Shown here piece after piece: positions 36,641 to 48,300 of a stretch of 64,000 bases of DNA. Each line of letters begins with the position of its first letter. Within the stretch, counting starts at the first letter, position 1. A program made the translations under genes and the position numbers. The notes below the pieces were generated by a model that was not told the DNA's origin, ran no database searches, and saw only the letters and a program-made list of their open reading frames with translations. The DNA is from Gadus chalcogrammus (Eukaryota; Chordata; Actinopteri; Gadiformes; Gadidae): assembly GCF_026213295.1 (NCBI RefSeq), contig NC_079420.1:18997518-19061517 (forward strand). The letters are read 5' to 3'.

Positions 36641-37232
36641 TAGGCCATGATCGCAAGCAGAGGAGTGCGACCAACAACTGAACCAGTCAAAAAATCGCTC
36701 TGCGACTTTTAGTGATAAAAAAAAGTCACCACAGGGCCTAAAAACCATAAACGTAAGTAAAAGGAAAAACCTTGGACGCCAGAAGTTAACGGAGCCGTGC
36801 ACTGAGCCCTCTCGGAGACCGGGCCAAAACAACATTTGTTTCACTACGACTCCTTTCAGCTGCCCACCCCTCATTCTCCTGCAATAAAATAAAACCAAAC
36901 GGCTTATAAAACGCTTGAGGTCGAGTTTTGAAAAGAGAAAACTATCATTTTATTAGTATATAGTGTAAAGATAATTATAAGACTTTGATTGATATCCAGA
37001 AAAAAATTGCGGAGACACATTCCTGTTCCCCGCTTATATTGCAGTGAAAGGAGATATCTGCTTCTGCGTCGCTATGAATCGACGGGCCCGTCCACAGCCC
37101 GCCAAATCAACTGCAATACCAGACTTGGCCACTAACAGTGCTGGATTTCGGAAGAAGGCACTGCTCCTGGCGGCCGGTTGATAAATTATACCATAGGGGT
37201 GGGTGGGTAATAGCAGAGAATGTCTAATATGA

Positions 37233-39235
37233 GGAGAACTGGCACTCGCGGGTTATTTCCGGGTTTCTGGACTGGTTGCAGTAATAATCTTTGACCACGC
37301 GGGGCGCTCGTAGGCGAGTCCAGAATGAATGGGAGCCAACGGGGTTTTATCCTCAGAATCCACTTTTCTCACGATGTAATTTTTTGTCAAGTAATTTTAA
37401 AGTTGCTATCAAAGGGTGGGGCTAAGATAATAAACTCAGCTGAATATTGCATTTTTTAAGGTCACGTATCTGTTCTAAAAAGGCGTTAAAAACATGCGAT
37501 GACGTCACACACTGTAATACTGTCAGAGGTACTGCTTTACGGCAGTTTCTAAAGCACTTCCCTTGTCCCGCAACGATAACACCAGCTGTTGGAGGTAAGG
37601 CTTTTTTTTTTGCCCTAGTTACAGAGTTTTAGTGAGCTAATGTAAAAAAAAAGAAATGCGCGAATGTTTTACATATGTATGTTACTTACAGAGTGTTTTT
37701 TCTAATCCTCACTAGTGCCGATGATAAAGCTTTTTTTTTTAGCAACGATTATGAGCCATTTCTTTCTCCTAAAATAGAAACCTGGATTAGAATCATAATT
37801 TTAAGACTGCATCAGTAAACAATCTGCTAGAGAGCAGTGTTCTGTTGTTCTCCTCATGCCTCTTACTTTCTTGATCTCTACAGTCGGACCTTGATGCTGT
37901 GACAACGGACAAGTCTTCTTCCTCTGTCCTTTTCCCCTGCCTCTGTTCAGTATGTTCAGTGTTGTTAAATCATCTTTTTTTTTATTAGTTACTGTTCTTA
38001 TTGTGTTCTTGTTAGTGTGATTTTTGAATAAACTTGCCTGTTGCAATGTTGGTATAATGTTTGTATAATTACTGTTATACAACTGTTACTGTTTCAATGT
38101 GACCCAGACCATATTTCTCATTTAACAAACATTTGTAGCTTATAATGTGTTGCATGGCAGAGCAATTACGGTATATTCAATGGCTTAAAACAAACCCATC
38201 TGTAAGGATCAGTGAATGCATAGAAATCAATGACAAGTGGTGTAGATGGTTTTCCCTCTGTGCAAGGTCATTAGCCTAAGTCCTACAAAAAAATAACGAC
38301 TGTAATAGCAGATGTTGAAGTTGTTAAATCGTTAACTAACCATTTGTATGGAACAATCGGTTAAGGTAAGTTAAGTGCTTGAGTCTCGACACTTTAGAGA
38401 ATGTCTAGCGCGCAACTTGAATAAGCCATGTGCGATATTACCCGGGCTCCAGCGCAACTTTCCTTACTAGGTGAAGCCTCAGGTAGCCTAGGACCATTCA
38501 TACAGGAGCAAGCAAGAACGTTACCTTTTTCTGTCCTTGGTAAACGAAAAGACGGACAATCCGTTTCCACTGTAAGTGCAGTTTATCATTGCACATTTAC
38601 GAGGCATTTCTTTTTTAAACTATCTTTATTTTCGAAAAATAGACTGACAGATTAAATTATATTGAGCGGGATATTGACTATTATTTAAGGTGGTCATAAC
38701 GTACCTACCTACCATGTATATAACACATTGAACATTGAACACAAGAAATGGAAGAAATTCCATTTATGCCCATGTACTTTCACCATACATACTATCTAAA
38801 AAATAAAAGGACCTGCAGGAAAATATAAATACAGTACTTAAAAATTGAGTTAACACGTTTCTGATTGCTCTTCAGCTTCAGATGCCGTAAGAGGGGTCTC
38901 TGGTCGTAATCAGTCGCAAGTCCGTCCCTGACCAATCAGCATTCATTAGCAGAATGCTAGCGTTTATGGCCAACAACGGCCCAAACTGTAAGAAATCGAA
39001 AGGACATAAGTACTCACTCATTTGACTTTTGAACCATAATCTATATTGAACTTGCGGAATCTACAATAAAATTTGCGATATTTCAACGACAAGCAGGTGA
39101 AAGAGGCATAATTAGCCGTTTAGCCCCATAGACTCCCATTCAATCTGGACTCGCCCGCGATCACCCCCAGTGGATGTCTCATGGAACTACAACCAAAATC
39201 GGTACAATGGGGCGTATAGGGAGTGCCCAGGCTCT
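37233..39235. mobile_element. 2-kb nonautonomous DNA element X, first copy
   Basis: Imperfect long terminal inverted repeats: the left end GGAGAACTGGCACTC corresponds to the right end GAGTGCCCAGGCTCT inverted, and further in GGCGAGTCCAGAATGAATGG matches the inverted CCATTCAATCTGGACTCGCC. The flanks join seamlessly in unit B at 52549. No transposase was recognised. A possible exon near 38440-38572 (open frame including LPFSVLGKRKDGQSVST) ends at a GTAAGT donor. The superfamily is unknown. Confidence 0.75.
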
Positions 39236-39277
39236 TCGTAGACGGGCTCTGGTAATAGCAGAGAATGTCTAATATGA

Positions 39278-41312
39278 GGAGAACTGGCACTCGCGGGTTA
39301 GTTCCGGTTTTCTGGACTGGTTGCAGTAAAAATCTTTGACCACGCGGGGCGCTCGTAGGCGAGTCCAGAATGAATGGGAGCCAACGGGGTTTTATCCTCA
39401 GAATCCACTTTTCTCACGATGTAATTTTTTGTCAAGTAATTTTAAAGTTGCTATCAAAGGGTGGGGCTAAGATAATAAACTCAGCTTAATATTGAATTTT
39501 TTAAGGTCACGTATCTGTTCTAAAAAGGCGTTAAAAACATGCGATGACGTCACACACTGTAATACTGTCAGAGGTACTGCTTTACGGCAGTTTTCTAAAG
39601 CCCTTCCCTTGTCCCGCAACGATAACACCAGCTGTTGGAGGTAAGGCTTTTTTTTTTGCCCTAGTTAGAGTTTTAGTGAGCTAATGTAAAAAAAAGAAAT
39701 GCGCGAATGTTTTACATATGTATGTTACAGAGAGTGTTTTTTCTAATCCTCACTAGTGCCGATGATAAAGCTTTTTTTTTTAGTAACGATTATGAGCCAT
39801 TTCTTTCTCCTAAAATAGAAACCTGGATTAGAATCATAATTTTAAGACTGCATCAATTTAGTTTACATCAGTAAACAATCTGCTAGAGAGCAGTGTTCTG
39901 TTGTTCTCCTCATGCCTCTTCCTTTCTTGATCTCTACAGTCGGACCTTGATGCTGTGACAACGGACAAGTCTTCTTGCTCTGTCCTTTCCCCCTGCCTCT
40001 GTTCAGTATGTTCAGAGTTGTTAAATCATTTCTCTTTTTTTTTTATTAGTTACTGTTCTTATTGTGTTCTTGTTAGTGTGATGTTTGAATAAACTTGCCT
40101 GTTGCAATGTTGGTATAATGTTTGTATAATTACTGTTATACAACTGTTACTGTTTCAATGTGACCCAGACCATATTTCTCATTTAACAAACATGTGCAGC
40201 TTATAATGTGTTGCATGGCAGAGCAATTAGGCCTACGGTATATTCAATGGCTTAAACAAACCCATCTGTAAAGATCAGTGAATGCATAGAAATCAATGAC
40301 AAGTGGTGTAGATGGTTTTCCCTCTGTGCAAGGTCATTAGCCCAAGTCCTACAAAAAAATAACGACTGTAATAGCAGATGTTTAAGTTGTTAAATCGTTA
40401 ACTAACCATTTGTATGGAACAATCGGTTAAGGTAAGTTAAGTGCTTGAGTCTCGACACTTTAGAGAATGTCTAGCGCGCAACTTGAATAAGCCATGTGCG
40501 ATATTACCCGGCCGGGCTCCAGCGCAACTTTCCTTACCAGGTGAAGCCTCAGGTAGCCTAGGAACATTCATACAGGAGCAAGCAAGAACGTTACCTTTTT
40601 CTGTCCTTGGTAAACGAAAAGACGGACAATCCGTTTCCACTGTGAGTGCAGTTTATCATTGCACATTCACGAGGCATTTCTCTTTTAAACTATCTTTATT
40701 TTCGAAAAATAGACAATGACAGATTAAATGATATTGAGCGGGATATTGACTGTATTATTTAAGGTGGTCATAGCGCACCTACCATGTATATAACACATTG
40801 AACACAAGAAATGGAAGAAATTCCATTTATGCCCACGTACTTTCACCATACATAGGCTACTATCTAAACAATAAAAGGACCTGCAGGAAAATATAAATAC
40901 ATTACTCAAAAATTGAGTTAACACGTTTCTGATTGCTCTTCAGCTTCAGATGCCGTAAGAGGGGTCTCTGGTCGTAATCAGTCGCAAGTCCGTCCCTGAC
41001 CAATCAGCATTCATTAGCAGAATGCTAGCGTGTATGGCCAACAACGGCCCAAACTGTAAGAAATCGAAAGGACATCACTCACTCAAGTACTCACTCATTT
41101 GACTTTTGAACCATAATCTATATTGAACTTGCGGAATCTACAATAAAATTTGCGATATTTCTCCGACAAGCAGGTGAAAGAGGCATAATTAGCCGTTTAG
41201 CCCCATAGACTCCCATTCAATCTGGACTCGCCCGCGATCACCCCCAGTGGATGTCTCATGGAACTACAACCAAAATCGGTACAATGGGGCGTATAGGGAG
41301 TGCCCAGGCTCT
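39278..41312. mobile_element. 2-kb nonautonomous DNA element X, second tandem copy
   Basis: This is a near-identical repeat of 37233-39235 in the same orientation, with small indels. It is preceded by a duplicated flank GGTAATAGCAGAGAATGTCT. It ends at the same GGCTCT terminus but then enters unrelated GC-rich sequence. The open frame and GTGAGT donor near 40640 are conserved. Confidence 0.8.
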
Positions 41313-41379
41313 TATGGCAAGCCGAGTGTGCCACAATTCGACTTCAATTAAACGCGTTCTGAAACGCCAGCACGCGTGC

Positions 41380-41540
41380 CCAGAACGCGTTTTGGTTTTC
41401 CAGAACGCGTTCCGGCGTTTCAGCGCGCGCGCCCAGAACGCGTTCCGGCGTTTCAGCGCGCGCGCCCAGAACGCGTTCTGGCATTTCAGCGCGCGCGCCA
41501 AGAACGCGTTCCGGCATTTCTGCGCGCGCGCTCAGAACGC
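41380..41540. repeat. 33-bp GC-rich minisatellite
   Basis: Five tandem 33-base units, each starting CAGAACGCGTTC and ending in a GCGCGCGC run, at 41401, 41434, 41467, 41500 and 41533 (the last partial). Because 33 is divisible by three, both strands show repetitive open frames that are artefacts. Confidence 0.93.
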
Positions 41541-41542
41541 AT

Positions 41543-41582
41543 ATTAGCATATTAACAGCACGCGTGCTGTTAATATGCTAAT
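41543..41582. repeat. 40-bp perfect palindrome
   Basis: ATTAGCATATTAACAGCACG followed directly by its exact reverse complement, with no loop. It sits at the end of the GC-rich minisatellite. Confidence 0.95.
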
Positions 41583-41906
41583 GCGCTCCTCCCCTCAATT
41601 TTCTCAGCCAATAGATTTGAGCCGTTTTCACCTAATCATATGCTAGGGCAAACACACAGACAACATCAGTCGAGACCAGAGGCCTGTTTCAGGTAGCTGG
41701 TTTTGAGGCAACCCCGAGTTTGTTCGCTCTGAGTTAGAGGAAACTCTGGATTTTCCGTTTCAGGTAGCAGGTTCAGCGCAACCGAGAGTTAGTTGCTGCG
41801 GCAACATACGCCGTGGGTCTAACCTGCTCGGGAGGTGGTTAGACCTACTCTGAGTTTGTTGTCTATAAGGCTGAAGGCAGCTCTCCGACAGAAGGAAGTG
41901 TTAGAA

Positions 41907-42050
41907 ATGGCATGTCCTTTCCTACGAGAGCCTGTGTACGTAGAGGCTTCGATCCTCAGAAGGAATCTCCGTGAGGAACGATTATTAAGACCCCGGTTGG
42001 ATATACTTTATTTTCCTGATAATTTTCTTCACGAGCGCTATCGTTTTTAA
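41907..42050 (+). pseudogene. Harbinger transposase N-terminal remnant
   Basis: A 47-codon open frame contains ACPFLREP, ILRRNLREERLLRPRLDI and FPDNFLHERYRF, the typical start of HARBI1-like transposases before the DDE domain. It stops immediately after RYRF, and no DDE domain follows. Confidence 0.7.
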
Positions 42051-43429
42051 GCGCAATCCATCATTAATTTAGACCACCTTCTCAGCCCCCATGTTAACTG
42101 TCAAACGCATCGGGGGCATGCTTGAAGTTTAAGTTTAAGTTTTTTGACGCAATTAACGCATGAGTAGAATGATCTGCCCCGTGCATCCCACCCGCTCTGT
42201 AGGCTACTACAGTCACTTTAACGTTGTGGCTTTCCCTAGATCAGAGTAGCTGACTAACCACGGACCTATAACTGCTGCAAGTCAAGAAACTCATTTTAAG
42301 AATGCAAGGCAGAAAAGTCCCTGGTACTGCTTTTAACCAGATGCTGTTCTTCTCTACACGCACATGCTCAGCATAATCGTATGCAATGTTCACTGAAGTA
42401 AAACCCTTTGAGTGAACTGTTCAACAAAATAAATTGTCCCACCACAGCCCGTGTTCTAATAAAGACAATCTACTTTTTATGAGGATTTCTTTATTTCCTG
42501 AAAGCACAAAGTAATTCATATTGGGTATGTTTTTAGAGCAGGGAACAGTATCCCAGTTTCCACCTCACCCACCTTTAACTTATGTTCCAAAATTTGGATC
42601 TCCAAAGCATCCTTTTGCATCTTTTAAATTGTTACAATTGCATGAAGGTTGGTGAGGGCATCTGGTTCAAGTAGCCTAGGGCGATGACGCCATCAGTAAT
42701 TGGAAGAAGATGATTAGACAGTGAAATGATTACTTGAGCCAGAATATTGCCCCATCTAATTTGTAACGTGCTGTGTTGCGTGTACATATTTAATTATTTT
42801 GAATAACCAACCTCTTATAAAGGCATTTCTATCCTGGAGGGTGGGGGGGGTCAGAGGAGCTCCCCCCAGGGATGCCCTCAGCCACAGGACGCATAGCCTA
42901 CTCTGTTCGCTGAGGGCCATCCCCTCAGCCTCTGTGAGGGCTGCAGAGGTGGACCCCCTCCAGTCTGCCGGGGCTCTGCTTTTTTTCGATTTGCTAACAT
43001 GGAGGAAAATGTTACCCTAAAATTCATTAAGCGCTATTTTGAAGACATGTATATATATATATGTAATGCATTTTGCCTAGGTGTAGCCTTCTAATATATC
43101 TAAATCCTATTAACTATTGGCAGTGTTGGGGTGGCTGGGAAATGTACTACTTACATTTACTGCTTAAATATAGGCCCATCACATGTTGAAAATAGCTGTT
43201 AAATTAGGTAGAGCAGGCAAAACAGCACAATTGATTTGATTTCAATTAAACCTTAGTTTACATTTTTGAACTATATTTTTGTACTTCATCTTCATTTGCT
43301 GCCAAGTCCTCTTGGGGCAACTCGGGGTTGCGTAAATTGACACACACACATACACACAATTTACATATTGAATGAGTGGAAGATATTAAACTATCCTCTT
43401 ATTTTATTTTACTAATTTATTTTACACAG

Positions 43430-43590
43430 GCATTGACTTGTTCAGCTATTTCATGCCAAGAAATCTCTCGTGCTCTCGCTGCCGCGGCGGTATTGTTTTT
43501 TTTGTTTAAAGGGGTAACTGCTCGGCATACGCGTTCATTAGAATTTCCAATTCCGTGGGGAAAAGTAAGTGGATCTCCGCTTTTGGTCCA
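43430..43590 (-). pseudogene. Harbinger MYB/SANT-like protein remnant
   Basis: Minus-strand reading gives FPTELEILMNAYAEQ and, after a frame change, NNTAAAARAREISWHEIAEQ, the pattern of the MYB-like DNA-binding partner of Harbinger transposases. The frame is interrupted. Confidence 0.5.
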
Positions 43591-44698
43591 TGTTTGATCA
43601 TGTTATCAGAGATCCATTGATGATGGCTCTTTATAGTCAACAGGCACGCCCCCAACCCAGCGTGAACACACTCCGAGTTGATTAAGCCAACGCTGATCGC
43701 CTGTTCTGAAACCGAAAACCCAGAGTTGCTTTTCAACCCTGAACTCTGAGTCAACCAACTCAGAGCGCAGGATTAAACTCAGAGTATGTTAAACCAGCTA
43801 CCTGAAACAGGCCTCAGAGCTCTTCTTTCGCGAATCTTTTCTGTTGTGTCGTTCTTAAAGTCGAAAGATGTTAAGATGTTTCAAATTAGGTGGTTAATGT
43901 GGAGGTGGTGAACACTACAAGTACATACACTTTGACTATACACTATCTAAGCTACTTGACCGAACATTGTGTATGGTAAGTGCCGTGGCAACTATGATAA
44001 CATAATTAAAAAATAATTTTATTTATAGCGTATCGTTTATTACAGCATTACATGAGTCAGCTTATTCGTCTTCCGAGTACAATAAAAACAATAACAGAGT
44101 TCAGAAGTTAGAGTTAAAATTCCATTAGAAGTAAATAAGTCCGTCTGAAGTATTAACATGCAGTTGCAGGTTTTAGCCTGTATGTGGTAGTAGCCTATAA
44201 GACGAGGTATAATTCACTTCATCAGTTGGAATGAGACAGATAGAAAAAACTATATATATATATAGAATATATAAAATGTAATAGAAAAAATACAATAATA
44301 GTGTACTTTATTAAGCCGTTGTGGAAATTCTTTCTCTACATTTAACCTATCTGGTACTACTACACCCAGAGCAGCATGTGGCCACACAGGTACAACTGAC
44401 AGAGAAGACCACACTGTTATACAAGTCAAAAAACAGTAAAGGAGAAAAAAGCTGCAGCCAGCCCTGTGTAACAACAGGCCGGAGCAGCAAGCAGAGCCAG
44501 AGTCAAAGTGTATGTACTTGTAGTGTTCACCACCTCCACATTAACCACCTAATTTGAAACATCTTAACATCTTACGACTTTAAGAACGACACAACAGAAA
44601 AGATCCGCGAAAGAAGAGCTCTGGTCTCGACTGATGTTGTCTGATGTTGTCTGTATCGTTACACTTCCTGTGATGGTGGTAAAGACTATTTACCAGTG

Positions 44699-44733
44699 CA
44701 CACACACACACAAGCACACACACACACACACAC
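44699..44733. repeat. Short interrupted (CA)n of unit B
   Basis: Orthologous to the longer arrays in units A and C, but only about 17 units. Confidence 0.9.
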
Positions 44734-45362
44734 CAGATTTTCTTTTAAATAGATTATTTAATTTATTTTCTGTACATAATAAAACCATCCTGGAGGAAAT
44801 TAAAAAAAAATTACTGAAAAAACCCAATCTATTCCCCAGGCGCCCTCTTCTCAACCCAGTAGCTGGATGCAGTCACCTGGTGGCGAGGACGAGCTCTGGG
44901 ACCCAGTCCTCAGCCTTGCACGGTTAACCTTTCTTAGAGTAATGACAGAAGGTCACAACATGTAAAAAAAACAAAACATATAAATACATGAAACATGTAT
45001 ATAAATACGAGACCATAGACTTTTTGTTTTTCTTTATTTTAAAAACAAAATACACGTAATAAGTAAAATACTAAACCATAGACTCCCATCAAAATAGGAA
45101 ATAGGGAAGAAAAAAAAAAAAATAGTATTTCAAGTATTACACTGAACACTAAACTGTACAAATACATATCTTATTGGCTGGAGGGTGCTTTGAGATATGC
45201 TCGACATGATCCACTGATGACAATTATTTCCTTTCTAATTCTCATTTTAGAAAGAAAAGCGGTGTGGGGGGGGTATTACGTATGTTTGCTACTACAGTTT
45301 CCCTGGGAAGAATAAAGTATCTATCAATCCATCCATCTTTCTATCCTTCCCAGTAATGTGGT

Positions 45363-48300
45363 TTACTGGTGATGAAAACGGATGAGCTTTTTGAATTTAT
45401 GTCTAACAGAGTCCTTATTCAGACTCTCTGTTGCCCGTCTTGCCAGATGGTTCATCCTTATTTTACAATATAAAGAGGATGCCATTTTCACCAAAATATG
45501 TACGTGATTGTCGTCAACAGTGGTTTCGAACATGTGGTTGTGCAGCTGAGGGAACAATGTCTTACCAGCACTGTATTCCAGTACTTGAGTGACAATGGCT
45601 GAAGTTATAACATTGCACTGGGGGAGTTTGCCGGAAGTTGTTCTCAAAATTCCCTGAAGGCAACGCTCCGACTCCCTGCACACAGCAACTATCCCGGCAG
45701 ATGGTTTGGACAAACCTCCACGATTCTTTAACAGAATGAAGGGATGTACGGTGGCTGAAGTAAGAGCGTCCGCGCAAGGCATGCAGGTATGCTTTTCCTT
45801 TAGCTTTTGGACCACAAAGTCAGCAATGTAGTTGATTGCAGCATCCTTGTAGTCAGACATAGAATCAACATTTGGGCAGTGCTGGTATTCACGGTCACAT
45901 TGCTCCACAGGCTTCAGATCAAACCTGCGCAAGGTGTTCGCCGCAGAAAGTGTGACATCCATGATGGTGGTATTATCACGTAGGATGCAGTTGCCTGTTC
46001 TTGTCTTTACTTGGGACAAAAGAAGACGCTTGTAGGCAGCTGTAAACTGTCTTGATGTGGGATTGTTGTTGAATCCACCACATGCTCTCAGACAGGAGAA
46101 GAAAAGCTCAAGGTGATCTTGGCTCAGCCTGTAGGTATGGAGGTAACTGCATGGTGCGTTTGGCTGGATGACCACTTCAAGGAAAATATTCCATGCACTT
46201 GCGCAACTGGCAATAAAGCCAACTACACAAGTTTTTCTCGGGCCTAAATGCACCAGCCTGCCTTTGCTGTCTTTCAGTTCCAAGAGTGACCTTTGGGCCT
46301 TAAGCAGGATTTCCTGTACCCGATCTTTGTTGGATATCCTCATTGGGGCTTTGGACCCCTTCCCCAAAGGGTTCCTGCTGTTAAGGACATCGAAGGCGGC
46401 ATAAATGGTTCTCAGGAACTTCACTGTCTCCTCGCACCCGCTGAACTGTGGGAGATGCAACTGTGTGTTACAGTACTCAAGAGCATCTGCTACACTGCTG
46501 CTGAACACCTGTGCTGCAAGCTTCACCTTCATCTTCTGTTTCTCCCACCGTACATGAGCCATTTGGAACATCTCTTGAAGTTTATTCAACTCCTCAATGT
46601 ATTTCCAACGGATTTCACCATTTGGAGTTTGGAGTAAACCTTCGTCAGCCAATGTGTTTCTGAGCAGCTTCAACATATGGTTAACATCCAGAAGCACATG
46701 GACCATTTGTGATGGATCAGCAGGATGTGCAAAAGAGGATCTCATGTTATTGACGTCCAATGTTGCTCCCAGGGCTCTCAGCATGGAAAAGTGGCATGAT
46801 GGTCCATCGCACGTCAATGAGACTGTACGAACTCCGGTGGTATGGAGTCGATGAAGGCATTCACTGATGATGTTGGCACGCTCTTCACCAGTCATTCCGT
46901 CAATGAGGAAGTAGGCAACAGGGATTTTCCAGGAGTCGTTAATGGCTACAACCATGAGGACCAAGGCACCTTTGGCTGGTGGCAGACTGTCATCAACAGT
47001 GCCACAGCCAAGGTCCACATATCCATGGAATCTTCCAGCTGCATGTTCCACGTGCTTTCGAATGGCCACTTCATCCAACATGAGAGCGCACAGGGTCTCC
47101 TTTCCTTCAACCATTCTGTTCTGCGCATGACACGCAAGAGCAGAAAATGCAGGTTTTGTAAAACCAGGATCCGCAGAAATGTGGCTGTACCACGTCCGGA
47201 TGGTGGCGGGATGGGGCAGTACAAGGTCAAAAGCTTTACGCACAAAACTATACGCTTTGGCGGAATAGAAGTGCAGAGTCATTGCAAATGACCGCAACTC
47301 CTCCGACACTTTCAATCTTTTACTTTGCACCCTTCTGGAGAGCAAGGTCTTATGGACTCCACTGAAGGAGTTCTCCAGCATCTCTGCACAGCCACTAGAA
47401 ATTAGCAGTTTCTCTTTGAGAGAAGTGATGACCTGAGTTAGGCAGGAAACTTTAATCTTAAATGTCCTACTCTTCTTCTTCCTGCTCTTCTGCTGCACCA
47501 ATCTAAGTTTTTTTCTAATAGATCCCATTTTATTTTCTGCCTGTCTTTTGAAAGATATAGGAGATTTCCTCATTGCATAATAATGGTCAGCATGGTGCGA
47601 TGCTGTGGCTTCGGAATCATTAACCTGTACCTTAACAGCTTCATCCACTATAACTGAAACCTCTGTGGCTTTCGAAACATTAACCTGAGCCTCATCAGCT
47701 TCATCAACAACACCTTCGACATCTAAAAAGACTTTGCAGTAATTGTGTTCTCTATTCACATTAATTAGCGCTGCCCTTTCCTTAGATGGTGATCCAGGGA
47801 TGCCAAAAAGGGTGGGGATCGCATCTGGCTTGAGATTGCGATTGATGGTGAAGCAGTCCTCTGTGAAATGGCGGGCACAGATTCTGCTAGACGTATTTGG
47901 TAACCACTTCTTGCGGTTTATGTTTTTCAACCACTGGCCGAGCCTTTTCTTCTTTTGGAGCGGGAAACTGTGGAGCAATTATGTTTATTACCTTCAAGGG
48001 TATTTCAAATTCATTTTAATAAACAATAGGATGGAACACTATCGAATGATAAATATATTATTAGTGCAATCTCAAGTTAACACGCCCAATAATCATCTAC
48101 TTCTTTTACTTTGAACTGCATTGTATGTCAAAGGTGCTACATAAATAAAGTTAAAGTGCGTATTGGAAGTTAATGTTTTTAAAATATTTATACATAACAT
48201 TCTCTGAAAATTGCTCTTTGAAATTAAAATGCAGGATTTTATCAGTTTAAAAAAGTATATCGGCAAAAAATCCAGTTTTAAAGTGACTATTTTGAGCAAG

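Larger units (their letters stand above)
41680..43814. mobile_element. PIF/Harbinger-like element with 3-bp target duplication
   Basis: Terminal inverted repeats are AGGCCTGTTTCAGGTAGCTG and its complement, flanked by CAG on both sides (41677-41679 and 43815-43817). The opposite arm of the enclosing foldback element reads straight through the empty site. Remnants of both Harbinger genes are inside: a transposase N-terminus on plus and a MYB/SANT-like segment on minus. The size of 2,135 bases and the missing catalytic region mean it is nonautonomous. Confidence 0.87.
41657..44643. mobile_element. Foldback element with about 155-bp inverted arms
   Basis: The left arm is split (41657-41679 and 43815-43948) by the Harbinger insertion; the right arm is 44504-44643. 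The arms share CAGACAACATCAGTCGAGAC, the TTCTGTTGTGTCGTTCTTAA segment and the stretch up to TACACTTTGACT. The centre (43949-44503) has no recognised gene. Its right end directly abuts unit B at TATCGTTACACTTCC. Confidence 0.8.

Noticed and set aside
41251..41550. Open frames over the 33-bp repeat
   Set aside because: The unit length is a multiple of three, so open frames arise on both strands by chance.
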